A DNA stretch of 64,000 nucleotides from Enterobacter_D sp963521185 (GTDB taxonomy: Bacteria > Pseudomonadota > Gammaproteobacteria > Enterobacterales > Enterobacteriaceae), in NCBI GenBank assembly GCA_963521185.1, contig CAUQTV010000004.1:449905-513904 (forward strand), given 5' to 3'. The stretch's first letter is position 1. Every line of letters begins with the position of its first letter. Below the pieces are notes generated by a model. The model ran no database searches and was not told the origin of the DNA. It saw nothing but the letters and a program-made list of their open reading frames with translations. The position numbers were made by a program, and so were the translations under genes. This document shows, one piece after another, positions 1 through 8,317 of this stretch.

Positions 1-1
1 G

Positions 2-238
2 ATTACCGCCAATTTCTGCGCCGCTGTGCTGAAAGGCGAACCGCTGATCGCGCCAGGCGTAGAGGGCATACGCGGGCTGACGCTATCCAACGCCATGCAC
101 CTCTCTACCTGGACCGATGACTGGGTTGATTTACCCCTCGACGAGCAGCGCTATCTGGAACTGCTGAACGCGCGCATCGCGCAATCGGTCGAGAAAAATG
201 TCGCAAACCGCACGCTGGACGCCTCCGGCACCTGGTGA
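2..238 (+). CDS. Gfo/Idh/MocA family oxidoreductase, C-terminal fragment (cut by window start)
   Basis: An open frame runs from the first bases of the window to a TGA at 236-238, so the 5' part lies outside. The 78 visible residues match the C-terminal end typical of Gfo/Idh/MocA NAD(P)-dependent sugar dehydrogenases: an N-F-C-A-A-x-L-K-G-E-P-L segment, then G-I-R-G-L-x-L-S-N-A and a polar C-terminal helix. The Rossmann domain and catalytic residues are not visible, so substrate and cofactor cannot be assigned. It is followed after 23 bases by a second family member and then a third, which suggests one operon for oxidising and rearranging a sugar or polyol. Confidence 0.75.
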   Translation: MTANFCAAVLKGEPLIAPGVEGIRGLTLSNAMHLSTWTDDWVDLPLDEQRYLELLNARIAQSVEKNVANRTLDASGTW

Positions 239-261
239 TTGTTTTTAGCTGGAGAACGCAG

Positions 262-1338
262 ATGAACAAGCAAGATGGAATGAACTACGCCCCGGTGGGC
301 AAACCGCACGTCGTGGTGCAGCCGGGTGAGTTTGTGATTGCCGCCGCCGCGCTGGATCACGGGCATATTTACGGCATGTGCAACGGCCTGCTGGAAGCGG
401 GGGCGACGCTGAAATGGGTTTACGATCCAGATGCCGCGAAGGTTGACGCCTTTTTAAAGCACTACCCGCAGGCGCAGGTCGCGCCGTCGCTGGCGGTTAT
501 TCTCGACGATCCGCAGGTGCAGCTGGTCGCCGGGGCGGCGGTGCCGTCCGAACGCTGCCCGCTGGGCCTGAAAGTGATGGCCGCCGGGAAAGATTACTTC
601 ACCGACAAAGCCCCGCTGACCACGCTCGAACAGCTTGATGACGCCAAAGCCATGGTGGCGAAAACCGGGCGCAAATACGCCGTTTACTACAGCGAGCGTC
701 TGCACGTTGAGAGCGCGGTGTTTGCCGGGCAACTCGTGGCCCAGGGTGCGATTGGTCGCGTGGTGCAAACGCTGGGCGTCGGGCCGCATCGTGAGGGTGA
801 CGGGCGGCCGGAGTGGTTTTACGAGCGCCGCTATTTTGGCGGCATTCTCTGCGATATTGGCAGCCACCAGATCGAACAGTTTCTGTTTTACACCGGCAAC
901 AGCGATGCGCGCGTGGTGGCAAGCCAGGTCCGCAATGTGAATCACCCGCAGTACCCCAATTTTGAAGATTTCGGCGATACGATGCTCGAAGGGGCCAACG
1001 GGGCCAGCGGCTATTTTCGCTGCGACTGGTTTACGCCGCAGGGGCTGCCGACATGGGGTGACGGGCGTCTGACGATCCTCGGCACCGAAGGCTACATTGA
1101 AATCCGCAAATACATTGACCTGACGCGCGGCGAGCAGGACGTGGTGTATCTGGTCAACCAGGACGGTGAATTCCGCTATCCCGTGGCCGGAAAAGTGGGC
1201 TTCCCCTATTTTGGCGAGCTGATCCGGGATTGCCTCAACCGCACGGAAAACGCCATGACCCAGGCGCACGCCTTTAAAGCCGCCGAACTGTGTGTGCGGG
1301 CGCAAATGCTGGCTAACGCGCAGTCGCGGGAGGGCTAA
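262..1338 (+). CDS. Gfo/Idh/MocA family oxidoreductase with atypical D-K-A-P motif
   Basis: Predicted NAD(P)-dependent oxidoreductase of 358 residues, cytoplasmic. The start at 262 is chosen because GGAGA lies just upstream; an in-frame GTG at 235 would overlap the preceding gene's stop and has no ribosome site. An N-terminal dinucleotide-binding half (about residues 20-140) is followed by the family's alpha/beta C-terminal half, with G-S-H-Q-I-E-Q-F at the usual place of the catalytic histidine helix. The conserved E-K-P motif appears here as D-K-A-P at residues 115-118, so the catalytic lysine is kept but its context is unusual. The stop overlaps the next start by one base. Substrate unknown; context points to carbohydrate catabolism. 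Confidence 0.8.
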   Translation: MNKQDGMNYAPVGKPHVVVQPGEFVIAAAALDHGHIYGMCNGLLEAGATLKWVYDPDAAKVDAFLKHYPQAQVAPSLAVILDDPQVQLVAGAAVPSERCPLGLKVMAAGKDYFTDKAPLTTLEQLDDAKAMVAKTGRKYAVYYSERLHVESAVFAGQLVAQGAIGRVVQTLGVGPHREGDGRPEWFYERRYFGGILCDIGSHQIEQFLFYTGNSDARVVASQVRNVNHPQYPNFEDFGDTMLEGANGASGYFRCDWFTPQGLPTWGDGRLTILGTEGYIEIRKYIDLTRGEQDVVYLVNQDGEFRYPVAGKVGFPYFGELIRDCLNRTENAMTQAHAFKAAELCVRAQMLANAQSREG

Positions 1339-2354
1339 TGGACAGCCTCAACGCCGCCATTATTGGCGGCGGTGCGATCCACACCTGCCACGCAGAGGCC
1401 CTGCGGCAGACGCCCGGGGTCACGCTGCGGGCGCTGGTGGAGATCGACGCCGACAAAGGTGCCGCGCTCGCGGCGCGCTACGGCTGCGGCTATTACGCCG
1501 ATTACCGCGACGTGCTGCGCGATCCTGACATTGACGTAGTGCATATCTGTACCCCGCATTATTTGCACCGGGAGATGATCCTGGCTGCGCTGGCGGCGGG
1601 TAAACAGGTCTTTTGCGAGAAACCGGTGGGCATGACGATGGCCGACGTCGCCGCGATAAGCCAGGCGGCGCGCACGGCACGCGGGCAGTTGGGCGTGTGC
1701 TATCAGAACCGCTATAACCCGACCAGCCAGGAGATCATCCGCCGCTTACGGGAGCCTGTGTCCGGGGCCATTCTGGGCATGAAAGCCAGCCTGACCTGGT
1801 GTAGGCACGGCGACTACTACCGGGCCAGCGGCTGGCGCGGGCGTTTTGCCACCGAGGGCGGCAGCCTGCTGATCAATCAGGCGATCCACACGCTGGATTT
1901 GATGCAGTGGTTTGGCGGTGGCGTCGCACGGCTGAAAGGGGTGACCGACAGCACGCTGCTGGCGGACGTCACGGAAAACGAAGACAGCGCGATGGCCACG
2001 CTGGAATTTCGCCAGGGTGCGACAGGGGTGTTTCACGCCAGCAACTGCTACAGCACAGACGCCTCGCTGCTGCTGGAACTGCACTGCGAAAACGAAACCC
2101 TGCGGCTGGAGGACAACACGCTGTGGCAGGTGGTGGAGGGTAAGCGCACCGCGCTGGTGAGCGATACGCCGCCCGCAGGCGAGGCAAAATCCTGCTGGGG
2201 CGATGGTCATAGCCGTGCGATCCGCGCCTTTTACGCCGCCCTGCGCAACCCCCAGCGCCACACCGTTATCGGTATTGATGACGCTGCACGCTCCCTCGCC
2301 ATTGTTGAGGCGATTCAACGCTCATCGCAGCTCAGACGCTGGGTCACGCTGTGA
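1338..2354 (+). CDS. Gfo/Idh/MocA family oxidoreductase
   Basis: Predicted NAD(P)-dependent sugar or inositol-type dehydrogenase, 338 residues. The N-terminus has a Rossmann glycine motif (A-I-I-G-G-G-A-I at residues 7-14), and the classic E-K-P motif sits at residues 94-96. The C-terminal half carries N-Q-A-I-H-T-L-D-L, the usual catalytic histidine region. Translation is probably coupled to the upstream paralogue because stop and start overlap as TAATG. It ends 11 bases before the convergent metallopeptidase-like gene. Two or three paralogues in a row is a common layout in pathways that oxidise, epimerise and reduce one sugar in sequence. The substrate is not identifiable from sequence. Confidence 0.8.
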   Translation: MDSLNAAIIGGGAIHTCHAEALRQTPGVTLRALVEIDADKGAALAARYGCGYYADYRDVLRDPDIDVVHICTPHYLHREMILAALAAGKQVFCEKPVGMTMADVAAISQAARTARGQLGVCYQNRYNPTSQEIIRRLREPVSGAILGMKASLTWCRHGDYYRASGWRGRFATEGGSLLINQAIHTLDLMQWFGGGVARLKGVTDSTLLADVTENEDSAMATLEFRQGATGVFHASNCYSTDASLLLELHCENETLRLEDNTLWQVVEGKRTALVSDTPPAGEAKSCWGDGHSRAIRAFYAALRNPQRHTVIGIDDAARSLAIVEAIQRSSQLRRWVTL

Positions 2355-2365
2355 GCCAGCCGGCG

Positions 2366-3148
2366 CTATAAAACGAAGCCGAGCGTGGCGGCGACCACTT
2401 TCACATTCTCGTCGCCATGCTTCAGCCAGTTACGCATAAAATCAGCGAAGTTCTTGTCTGCCGACGCGTCCCATTCATTAAAATATTTTACGGCTTTCCA
2501 GCGATGAACGTCATGGTAAAACAGATGTTCACACAGGTAGTACGCTACGGCCTGCAACTTATGTTTGCTGTCGAGATCCCAAATACGGGTAATGCTTTTA
2601 ATTTCAAAGACGGGCAGACAGTTATTTATAAAGTCCAGGATATTGTGACTGGCGATATTTTGCGGGACATCTTGTAGCACGCTATTTAAATAAGCGCGGA
2701 TCGGTTCGCGTAATGCTTCCACCTGCGGATGCCGCGCAAACGCCAGCGTGCTCCAGTTGTGATAAATAGTGTTAATATTGCTCATCGCTGCCGCTTCACA
2801 CAACGCTTCTTCAAACCACTTGTGCTTGTGCACTTTGGCCTTAAAGTACTGGCAGTAAGCGTGACCGACTTCGTGGGAAAACTGGTAGATAATCTGCCCC
2901 CAGTCGCTAACGTCAGGGATGTTAAGGGCAATTCGGTAGTTTTCGCGATCCTCTTGTGTATCCTTCGGATAGAAGATCATCGGCGTATCGTCAGCTAACA
3001 CATTAGTGACAATAATATTTTTTTCTAACCTGTATCCAACCATCTCTGCAAATGACTGGTAAGTCCCTTCAAGCACAGCCTGCACTATTTCGACATCACT
3101 GTTTTGCCATTGCGTAACGTCACCAATAGCAATTTGACTTTGGGCCAT
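2366..3148 (-). CDS. Orphan HExxH-motif protein, putative zinc metallopeptidase
   Basis: Protein of 260 residues that I do not recognise by name. It has no signal peptide or membrane segment, so it is probably cytoplasmic. Residues 92-96 are H-E-V-G-H, preceded by a hydrophobic helix. About 18 residues later W-F-E-E-A-L-C-E offers a glutamate (E113/E114 or E118) in the position of the third zinc ligand of gluzincins such as M1-type peptidases. The start is supported by AGGA eight bases upstream. The gene is less GC-rich than its neighbours, sits alone, and converges on the dehydrogenase operon, which suggests recent acquisition. Its promoter region carries a 13-base direct repeat. A non-peptidase role is possible. 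Confidence 0.55.
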   Translation of the reverse strand: MAQSQIAIGDVTQWQNSDVEIVQAVLEGTYQSFAEMVGYRLEKNIIVTNVLADDTPMIFYPKDTQEDRENYRIALNIPDVSDWGQIIYQFSHEVGHAYCQYFKAKVHKHKWFEEALCEAAAMSNINTIYHNWSTLAFARHPQVEALREPIRAYLNSVLQDVPQNIASHNILDFINNCLPVFEIKSITRIWDLDSKHKLQAVAYYLCEHLFYHDVHRWKAVKYFNEWDASADKNFADFMRNWLKHGDENVKVVAATLGFVL

Positions 3149-3199
3149 TTTATTTCCTGTGATTGGATGATGATAATATTGATATCAAGTTGATAACAA

Positions 3200-3232
3200 T
3201 TAATTTACGTCAAACTCTTTTAATTTACGTCA
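3200..3232. repeat. 13-base direct repeat with 20-base period, candidate operator
   Basis: TTAATTTACGTCA occurs exactly at 3200-3212 and again at 3220-3232. The 20-base period places both copies on the same face of the helix. The pair lies 52-84 bases upstream of the start codon of the minus-strand metallopeptidase-like gene. Tandem direct repeats with this spacing often bind dimeric response regulators, but the binding protein is unknown. Confidence 0.45.
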
Positions 3233-3594
3233 GTGTTGTTGTGTTGAAAATTAAGCCAGACAGCCTTTTCATCAGCGGATAAATCTGCTGAATAGTGTAA
3301 AAATTTAAAATATAAAAAAGCCTGATACATAAATGAAATTTATACTATCAGTAAGGGGAAAGCTATCGTTGTTGTGCGTTGACGCTGAACATTATAGATG
3401 AGAATTGTTGCAGGCAGGCTAAGTGGCTGATGTTTCGCGTTTCCCGCTGTTACGCCGTCGTTACACCATCGGCGAGTGTGCCCGCCATCGCCGTCTGTAA
3501 CACTTTGCTTACACTGCTGGCAGCGTCACAGGGGCTTAGGCTATACTAAGCGCTGAATTTGCAGGCCCAATGCTACGGACCTGCTTTCAACATC

Positions 3595-3618
3595 ACGTAC
3601 TACATGACGTACTACATG
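3595..3618. repeat. Perfect tandem 12-base repeat in paeA leader
   Basis: ACGTACTACATG is present twice with no spacer (3595-3606 and 3607-3618), 49 bases upstream of the paeA start codon. It probably lies in the 5' untranslated region. It could be a slippage duplication or a regulatory site; nothing in the sequence decides between them. Confidence 0.5.
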
Positions 3619-3666
3619 ATTTTCAACCCTTCCCTTCCGAGGATCTGGCTTATGGCTGGATAAACT

Positions 3667-5004
3667 ATGTTAAACAGTATTTTACTAATACTTTGTCTGA
3701 TTGCCGTGAGCGCCTTCTTCTCGCTGTCTGAGATTTCGCTCGCCGCCTCCCGTAAAATCAAGCTTAAGCTGCTGGCCGATGAGGGCAATATCAACGCCAT
3801 GCGCATCCTGAAGATGCAGGAAACGCCGGGCATGTTCTTTACCGTTGTGCAAATCGGTCTCAACGCCGTCGCCATTCTTGGCGGTATCGTCGGCGACGCG
3901 GCCTTCTCTCCGGCCTTCTATGGCATGCTGCTCAACGTCGTTTCACCTGAGCTTGCCGATCAGCTGAGCTTTATCATTTCGTTCACCCTCGTCACCAGTC
4001 TGTTTATCCTGTTTGCGGATCTCACCCCGAAACGCATCGGTATGATTGCGCCTGAAGCTGTGGCTTTGCGCATCATCAACCCGATGCGCTTCTGCCTGTT
4101 CATTTTCACCCCGCTGGTGTGGTTCTTTAACGGCCTGGCGAACGTGATCTTCCGCATCTTCAAACTGCCGATGGTGCGCAAAGACGACATCACCTCCGAC
4201 GATATTTACGCGGTGGTGGAAGCCGGTGCGCTGGCGGGCGTGCTGCGTAAGCAGGAACATGAACTGATCGAGAACGTGTTTGAACTGGAATCCCGTACCG
4301 TGCCGTCGTCGATGACCTCGCGCGAGAACATCATCTGGTTCGATTTGCACGAAGATGAGCAGAGCCTGAAGAACAAAGTGGCGCAGCATCCGCACTCGAA
4401 GTTCCTCGTCTGTAATGAAGATATCGACCACATCATTGGTTATGTGGACTCAAAAGATCTGCTGAACCGCGTGATTGGCAATCAGAGCCTGACGCTGGTT
4501 AACGGCGTGCAAATCCGCAACACGCTGATCGTGCCGGACACCCTGACCCTCTCCGAAGCGCTGGAAAGTTTCAAAGCCGCCGGGGAAGACTTCGCGGTGA
4601 TCATGAACGAATACGCGCTGGTGGTGGGCATTATTACCCTCAACGATGTGATGACAACGCTGATGGGCGATCTGGTCGGCCAGGGCCAGGAAGAGCAGAT
4701 TGTCGCTCGCGACGAGAACTCCTGGCTGATTGAAGGCGGCACGCCGATTGACGACGTAATGCGCGTACTGGATATCGACGAGTTCCCGCAGTCCGGTAAC
4801 TACGAAACCATCGGCGGTTTTATGATGTTTATGCTGCGTAAAATCCCGAAACGCACGGACTCGGTGAAATTCCACGGCTATAAATTCGAAGTGGTGGATA
4901 TCGATAACTTCCGCATCGATCAGCTGCTGGTCACGCGTATCGACAGTAAACCGACGGTGCTGGTACCAAAACAGCCTGAGGCTGAAGAAAAAGGCGCGGC
5001 CTAG
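3667..5004 (+). CDS. paeA: PaeA (YtfL), polyamine exporter of the CNNM/CorC family
   Basis: Inner-membrane protein of 445 residues, close to full-length E. coli YtfL (about 447) and near identical over long stretches. YtfL/PaeA is reported to export putrescine and cadaverine. An N-terminal DUF21/CNNM membrane domain (about residues 1-190, beginning with a hydrophobic helix and then S-L-S-E-I-S) is followed by a tandem CBS pair (about 205-335) and a C-terminal CorC/HlyC-associated domain (about 345-430). The start ATG matches E. coli, although the upstream ribosome site is weak. It is a conserved core gene flanked on both sides by accessory sugar genes. Confidence 0.93.
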   Translation: MLNSILLILCLIAVSAFFSLSEISLAASRKIKLKLLADEGNINAMRILKMQETPGMFFTVVQIGLNAVAILGGIVGDAAFSPAFYGMLLNVVSPELADQLSFIISFTLVTSLFILFADLTPKRIGMIAPEAVALRIINPMRFCLFIFTPLVWFFNGLANVIFRIFKLPMVRKDDITSDDIYAVVEAGALAGVLRKQEHELIENVFELESRTVPSSMTSRENIIWFDLHEDEQSLKNKVAQHPHSKFLVCNEDIDHIIGYVDSKDLLNRVIGNQSLTLVNGVQIRNTLIVPDTLTLSEALESFKAAGEDFAVIMNEYALVVGIITLNDVMTTLMGDLVGQGQEEQIVARDENSWLIEGGTPIDDVMRVLDIDEFPQSGNYETIGGFMMFMLRKIPKRTDSVKFHGYKFEVVDIDNFRIDQLLVTRIDSKPTVLVPKQPEAEEKGAA

Positions 5005-5017
5005 TCAATTATTCTCT

Positions 5018-5035
5018 CCCCCTCGCCCGAGGGGG
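5018..5035 (+). terminator. Hairpin downstream of paeA
   Basis: CCCCCTC, a GCCC loop and GAGGGGG form a strong hairpin 13 bases after the paeA stop, followed by an AT-rich AATTTATA stretch rather than a pure T run. It probably ends paeA transcription and insulates the isomerase gene. Confidence 0.6.
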
Positions 5036-5264
5036 AATTTATATATTCACCGAATTTATAATTCCATTACCCTCTTTTATTTCGCCAATAAAACCAAAAT
5101 GCATAATTGTGATCCCCTGCGGGTCGATCATGACATTAATGCCATCTGAATATTATCCTGGCAGCGAGCCGCATGAATTACTCACCTGACGCTGTAGCCT
5201 GAAATAGCGCGGAAGAATTGCGCATCCGATAACAACTATCACTACAGCGAATATAAGGTGCCTT

Positions 5265-6686
5265 ATGAAAATTGGACTTTTCGGCATTGGCCTTGATACG
5301 TACTGGCCACAGTTTAGCGGATTAAAAGCGGCGCTGACCGGTTATTTACAGCAGGTTTCCGACCAGCTATCCGGGCGGGGAATGACCGTCATTGATGGTG
5401 GGCTTGTGGACAGCACCACAAAAGCGGACGCCGCACGTCAGCGCTTTAACGATGCGCAGGTGGATGTGCTGGTGCTTTACATCACGACCTACGCCCTGAG
5501 CGCCACCGTGCTGCCGCTGGTGCAGCAGTGTAATAAACCGGTGCTGATCCTGGCGCTCCAGCCGCAGCCCGCGCTGCCGCTCACCGCCATCAACCAGCTT
5601 GCCGATCGCGGCGCGCGTACCGGGCAATGGCTGGCGCACTGCCAGGCCTGCACCGCCCCTGAACTGGTCAATGTTTTTCAGCGCGCGCAGATCCCGTTTG
5701 AGCTGGTGGTCGGCTATCTCGACGATCACGCGGCCTGGCAAAAAGTTGACTGTTTTTTACAAGCCATCGCGGTGCGTCAGCAATTACAGCAGTGTACGTT
5801 GGGGGTGCTGGGGCATTATTACGACGGCATGTATGACGTCTATTCCAATATGACCAATTTAAGCGCCCGTCTGGGCGTGCGTTTTAAAATCCTTGAAGTG
5901 TGCGAATTAGTGAATACCCTCCCGACGATTGGCGAAGAGGATATTATGCGCAAGCGGCAAGAACTTTATGCGACGCTCGACGTTGATGCCCACTGCGAAG
6001 AGGCAGAAATCACGCGGGCAATTAATACCTCGATTACGCTGGATAAACTGGTCGCCCGTCATCAGCTTAACGCGCTGGCCTATTATTACGAAGGCGCGCC
6101 GGGTTCGCTGCATGAAAATATCATGACCTCAGTGATCATGGGCAATACCCTGCTGACCAACCGCGATATTCCGGTCGCCGGTGAGTGCGAAATCAAAAAC
6201 GTGCTGGCAATGAAGATCCTCAGTCTGATGAACGCTGGCGGATCGTTTTCAGAGCCGTATGGCATCGACTTCAGCAATGACACCGTACAGTGGGGCCACG
6301 ATGGGCCAGCGCATCCGCAGATGTCTGAGCACAGGGTGCGGCTGGTACCGCTGCCGGTCTATCACGGCAAACCGGGTAAAGGCGTGTCTATCCAGATGAG
6401 CGTCATCGCAGGCCCGGTGACCTTTTTATCGGTGGTTGAAAAACCCGACGGCAGTGTGGTGCTTCAGTATGCGGAAGGCGAGTCGGTGACTGGCCCGGTG
6501 CTGGAGATCGGCAATACCAACAGCAACTATCGCTTTGGCATCAGCGCCCGCGAGTTCACCGAGCGCTGGTGCCTGGGCGGACCGGCGCACCACTGCGCGA
6601 TTGGCGTTGGGCATGTGGGGCCGGTGATAGAGCAACTGGCGAAGTGGTGCGGCATCAGCGCCTTTAACGTCTGCGGGGTGCGCTGA
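5265..6686 (+). CDS. L-arabinose/L-fucose isomerase family protein
   Basis: Cytoplasmic aldose-ketose isomerase homologue of 473 residues, in the AraA/FucI structural family that uses a divalent metal. The expected metal-binding pattern is visible in order: E276 (Y-Y-Y-E-G), E307 (A-G-E-C-E), H345 (Q-W-G-H-D) and H442/H443 (G-P-A-H-H), comparable to the E-E-H-H set of E. coli AraA. The start follows AAGGTG with four bases of spacing. Its stop overlaps the start of the RhaT-like transporter gene, so the two form a two-gene operon for uptake and isomerisation of one sugar. It is not close enough to AraA, FucI or RhaA for a substrate to be named. Confidence 0.8.
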   Translation: MKIGLFGIGLDTYWPQFSGLKAALTGYLQQVSDQLSGRGMTVIDGGLVDSTTKADAARQRFNDAQVDVLVLYITTYALSATVLPLVQQCNKPVLILALQPQPALPLTAINQLADRGARTGQWLAHCQACTAPELVNVFQRAQIPFELVVGYLDDHAAWQKVDCFLQAIAVRQQLQQCTLGVLGHYYDGMYDVYSNMTNLSARLGVRFKILEVCELVNTLPTIGEEDIMRKRQELYATLDVDAHCEEAEITRAINTSITLDKLVARHQLNALAYYYEGAPGSLHENIMTSVIMGNTLLTNRDIPVAGECEIKNVLAMKILSLMNAGGSFSEPYGIDFSNDTVQWGHDGPAHPQMSEHRVRLVPLPVYHGKPGKGVSIQMSVIAGPVTFLSVVEKPDGSVVLQYAEGESVTGPVLEIGNTNSNYRFGISAREFTERWCLGGPAHHCAIGVGHVGPVIEQLAKWCGISAFNVCGVR

Positions 6687-7711
6687 TGGACAACGCAATG
6701 GTTCTCGGCATTTTTTATCACCTGCTGGGCGCGCTGGCGGCGGCCTCTTTTTACATCCCGCTTAAGCTGGTTAAAAACTGGGAATGGGAGGCGTCATGGC
6801 TGGTAAACGGCATCGCCTCATGGCTGATTATGCCGGTGCTGGTGTCGTCGCTGCTGCTGCCCGACGTGACTGGTTTTTTCCTGGCGATCCCGCTGGCGGT
6901 AGCCGGAAAAACGTTTCTTTTCGGCGCGCTGTGGGGGCTGGGCGGCTTAACCTTTGGCATGACGCTGCGCTATCTTGGACTGTCGGTGGGCTACGGCGTC
7001 GCCATTGGGATCACGCTGGTGGTTGGCACGCTGATGCCGCCCTTGCTTAACGGCGCACTGGTGACGCTGCTTGCCAGCGCAAAAGGGGCGATGGCGCTGG
7101 CCGGCGTGGCGATCGCGGTACTGGGCATTGCGCTCACCACCCTCGCCGGGCGGAAAAAAGAGCGTGAGTCCGGCGTGCAAAACAGCGAGCTGAACGTGCG
7201 TAAAGGGGTGGCGATTGCCATTTTCTGCGGCATCACCAGCGCGTTTATGGCCTTTGCCATTGACGCAGCCGGGCCGATTCAGGCGATGGCGCTGCGCGCG
7301 GGCGTCGATCCGCTGTACCAGGTGATGCCCGGCTACGTCATTATCATGGCGGGCGGTTTTGTCACTAACGGCCTCTATTGCGTCTATAAAGCCCGCGCTA
7401 ACCACACACTGGCGAAGATCGCCCGCGACCGCGCGCACCGATGGCGCAATGTCGCGTTATCGGCCACCGGCGGCGTTATCTGGTATATGCAGTTTTTCTT
7501 TTACGGTTGGGGTCACGTGCAGTTGGCCGCCGCCGATCTCGCCTTTGTCAGCTGGACGTTTCATATGTCGATGCTGGTGTTGTGCGGCGGCGTATGGGGG
7601 TTTGTGCTCAAGGAGTGGCGCGGCTGTTCTCGCCTTCCGCTGCGCTACCAGGCGGCGGGCATGGCACTCATTGTGATCTCAACGCTGGTGATTGGGTTGG
7701 GCGGATCCTAA
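6686..7711 (+). CDS. RhaT-like sugar:proton symporter
   Basis: Integral inner-membrane protein of 341 residues with about ten hydrophobic helices, resembling the L-rhamnose-proton symporter RhaT and the drug/metabolite transporter fold. A glycine-rich pair of helices near residues 85-115 (L-T-F-G-M-T-L-R-Y-L-G-L-S-V-G-Y-G) is RhaT-like. The start overlaps the isomerase stop by one base (TGATG), so translation is coupled. Together the two genes probably import and isomerise a deoxy- or pentose-type sugar that the upstream Gfo/Idh/MocA enzymes may also handle. No kinase or aldolase is in the window. Confidence 0.8.
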   Translation: MDNAMVLGIFYHLLGALAAASFYIPLKLVKNWEWEASWLVNGIASWLIMPVLVSSLLLPDVTGFFLAIPLAVAGKTFLFGALWGLGGLTFGMTLRYLGLSVGYGVAIGITLVVGTLMPPLLNGALVTLLASAKGAMALAGVAIAVLGIALTTLAGRKKERESGVQNSELNVRKGVAIAIFCGITSAFMAFAIDAAGPIQAMALRAGVDPLYQVMPGYVIIMAGGFVTNGLYCVYKARANHTLAKIARDRAHRWRNVALSATGGVIWYMQFFFYGWGHVQLAAADLAFVSWTFHMSMLVLCGGVWGFVLKEWRGCSRLPLRYQAAGMALIVISTLVIGLGGS

Positions 7712-7718
7712 AAACGTC

Positions 7719-7739
7719 AACGGCCCCTGAGGGGCCGTT
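7719..7739. terminator. Bidirectional terminator between RhaT-like gene and ytfK
   Basis: AACGGCCCC and GGGGCCGTT pair around a TGA loop, with T-rich sequence on both sides (GTTTATTTATA on plus, GACGTTTTTA on minus). It serves the RhaT-like gene and the convergent ytfK. Confidence 0.8.
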
Positions 7740-7774
7740 TATTTATAGTCGTAAACTACTGCATAGCACATCGA

Positions 7775-7981
7775 TCACGCCATATCGGACTGCAAGCGCA
7801 GAACCTGGCGGTTAACTTCAGACATCACAGAATAGTGCTGCTTATCTTTTACTTTCGGAAGCAGGATCTTACCCTTATCAAACTCGAAAGCGCCGACGTC
7901 CTTGATGTACAACCGTCCACGGAACAGGATTTTTACGTACTTCGCTACCTGGAGCGGATTGTAACGTTGGAAAATTTTCAT
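7775..7981 (-). CDS. ytfK: YtfK, SpoT-activating stress protein
   Basis: Small basic protein of 68 residues, the same length as E. coli YtfK and nearly identical in sequence. YtfK is reported to interact with SpoT and shift it towards (p)ppGpp synthesis during phosphate or fatty-acid starvation. The sequence is a compact DUF1107-type domain rich in lysine, with no signal or membrane segment. The start follows AGGAGA with a 6-base spacer. It is monocistronic, in the E. coli position next to ytfJ and ytfL, except that two sugar genes now separate it from paeA. Confidence 0.92.
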   Translation of the reverse strand: MKIFQRYNPLQVAKYVKILFRGRLYIKDVGAFEFDKGKILLPKVKDKQHYSVMSEVNRQVLRLQSDMA

Positions 7982-8317
7982 TCTTGTATCTCCTGCTGAG
8001 TCTTACGCCCTCGCGGTGCCACAATCGGCCCGACTGTGATGAGCGCAAATTTTGTTGCCCAATGACTATAGATCAGAAAACCATCTATACACAGCATGCA
8101 TAAGTTTATTTACCGTTTGATTACAATTATTCAGAATTTTCTTTTATATGCTGAAAGGAAGGCAGTATAAGGCGTCATTTTTTTACGGTTATGTGCGTTC
8201 ACCCGCAAACTGGCATCCGGATTGCGGGAAAAGAGTATTGATCGCACATATGATTAAACCTTAAGACCAAGTGGTCGGATCACCTGCTAACATTTGTCCC
8301 TATAAAAAGGAAACACC
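7982..8317. other. ytfK/ytfJ divergent intergenic region
   Basis: This 336-base region must contain the promoters of ytfK (minus) and ytfJ (plus). A TATAGT hexamer on the minus strand near 8066-8071 is a candidate ytfK -10. AAGGAAA upstream of 8318 is the ytfJ ribosome site. The middle (8090-8180) is AT-rich. No open frame or clear operator stands out; a Pho box could not be identified with confidence. Confidence 0.4.

Larger units (their letters stand above)
3149..3666. other. Intergenic region between the metallopeptidase-like gene and paeA
   Basis: This 518-base divergent intergenic region is AT-rich on the left (3149-3400) and of normal composition on the right. The left part holds the presumed promoter of the metallopeptidase-like gene and the direct repeat at 3200-3232. 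The right part has a TATACT hexamer near 3542, a possible hairpin (GCAGG at 3561 against CCTGC at 3580) and the tandem 12-mer at 3595-3618 in the presumed paeA leader. In E. coli msrA lies upstream of ytfL; no msrA is seen here. Confidence 0.5.

Noticed and set aside
454..1305. Long open frame (283 codons) antisense to the first full Gfo/Idh/MocA gene
   Set aside because: A GC-rich shadow frame; composition is Arg/His/Gln-rich with no family resemblance, and the sense gene is well supported.
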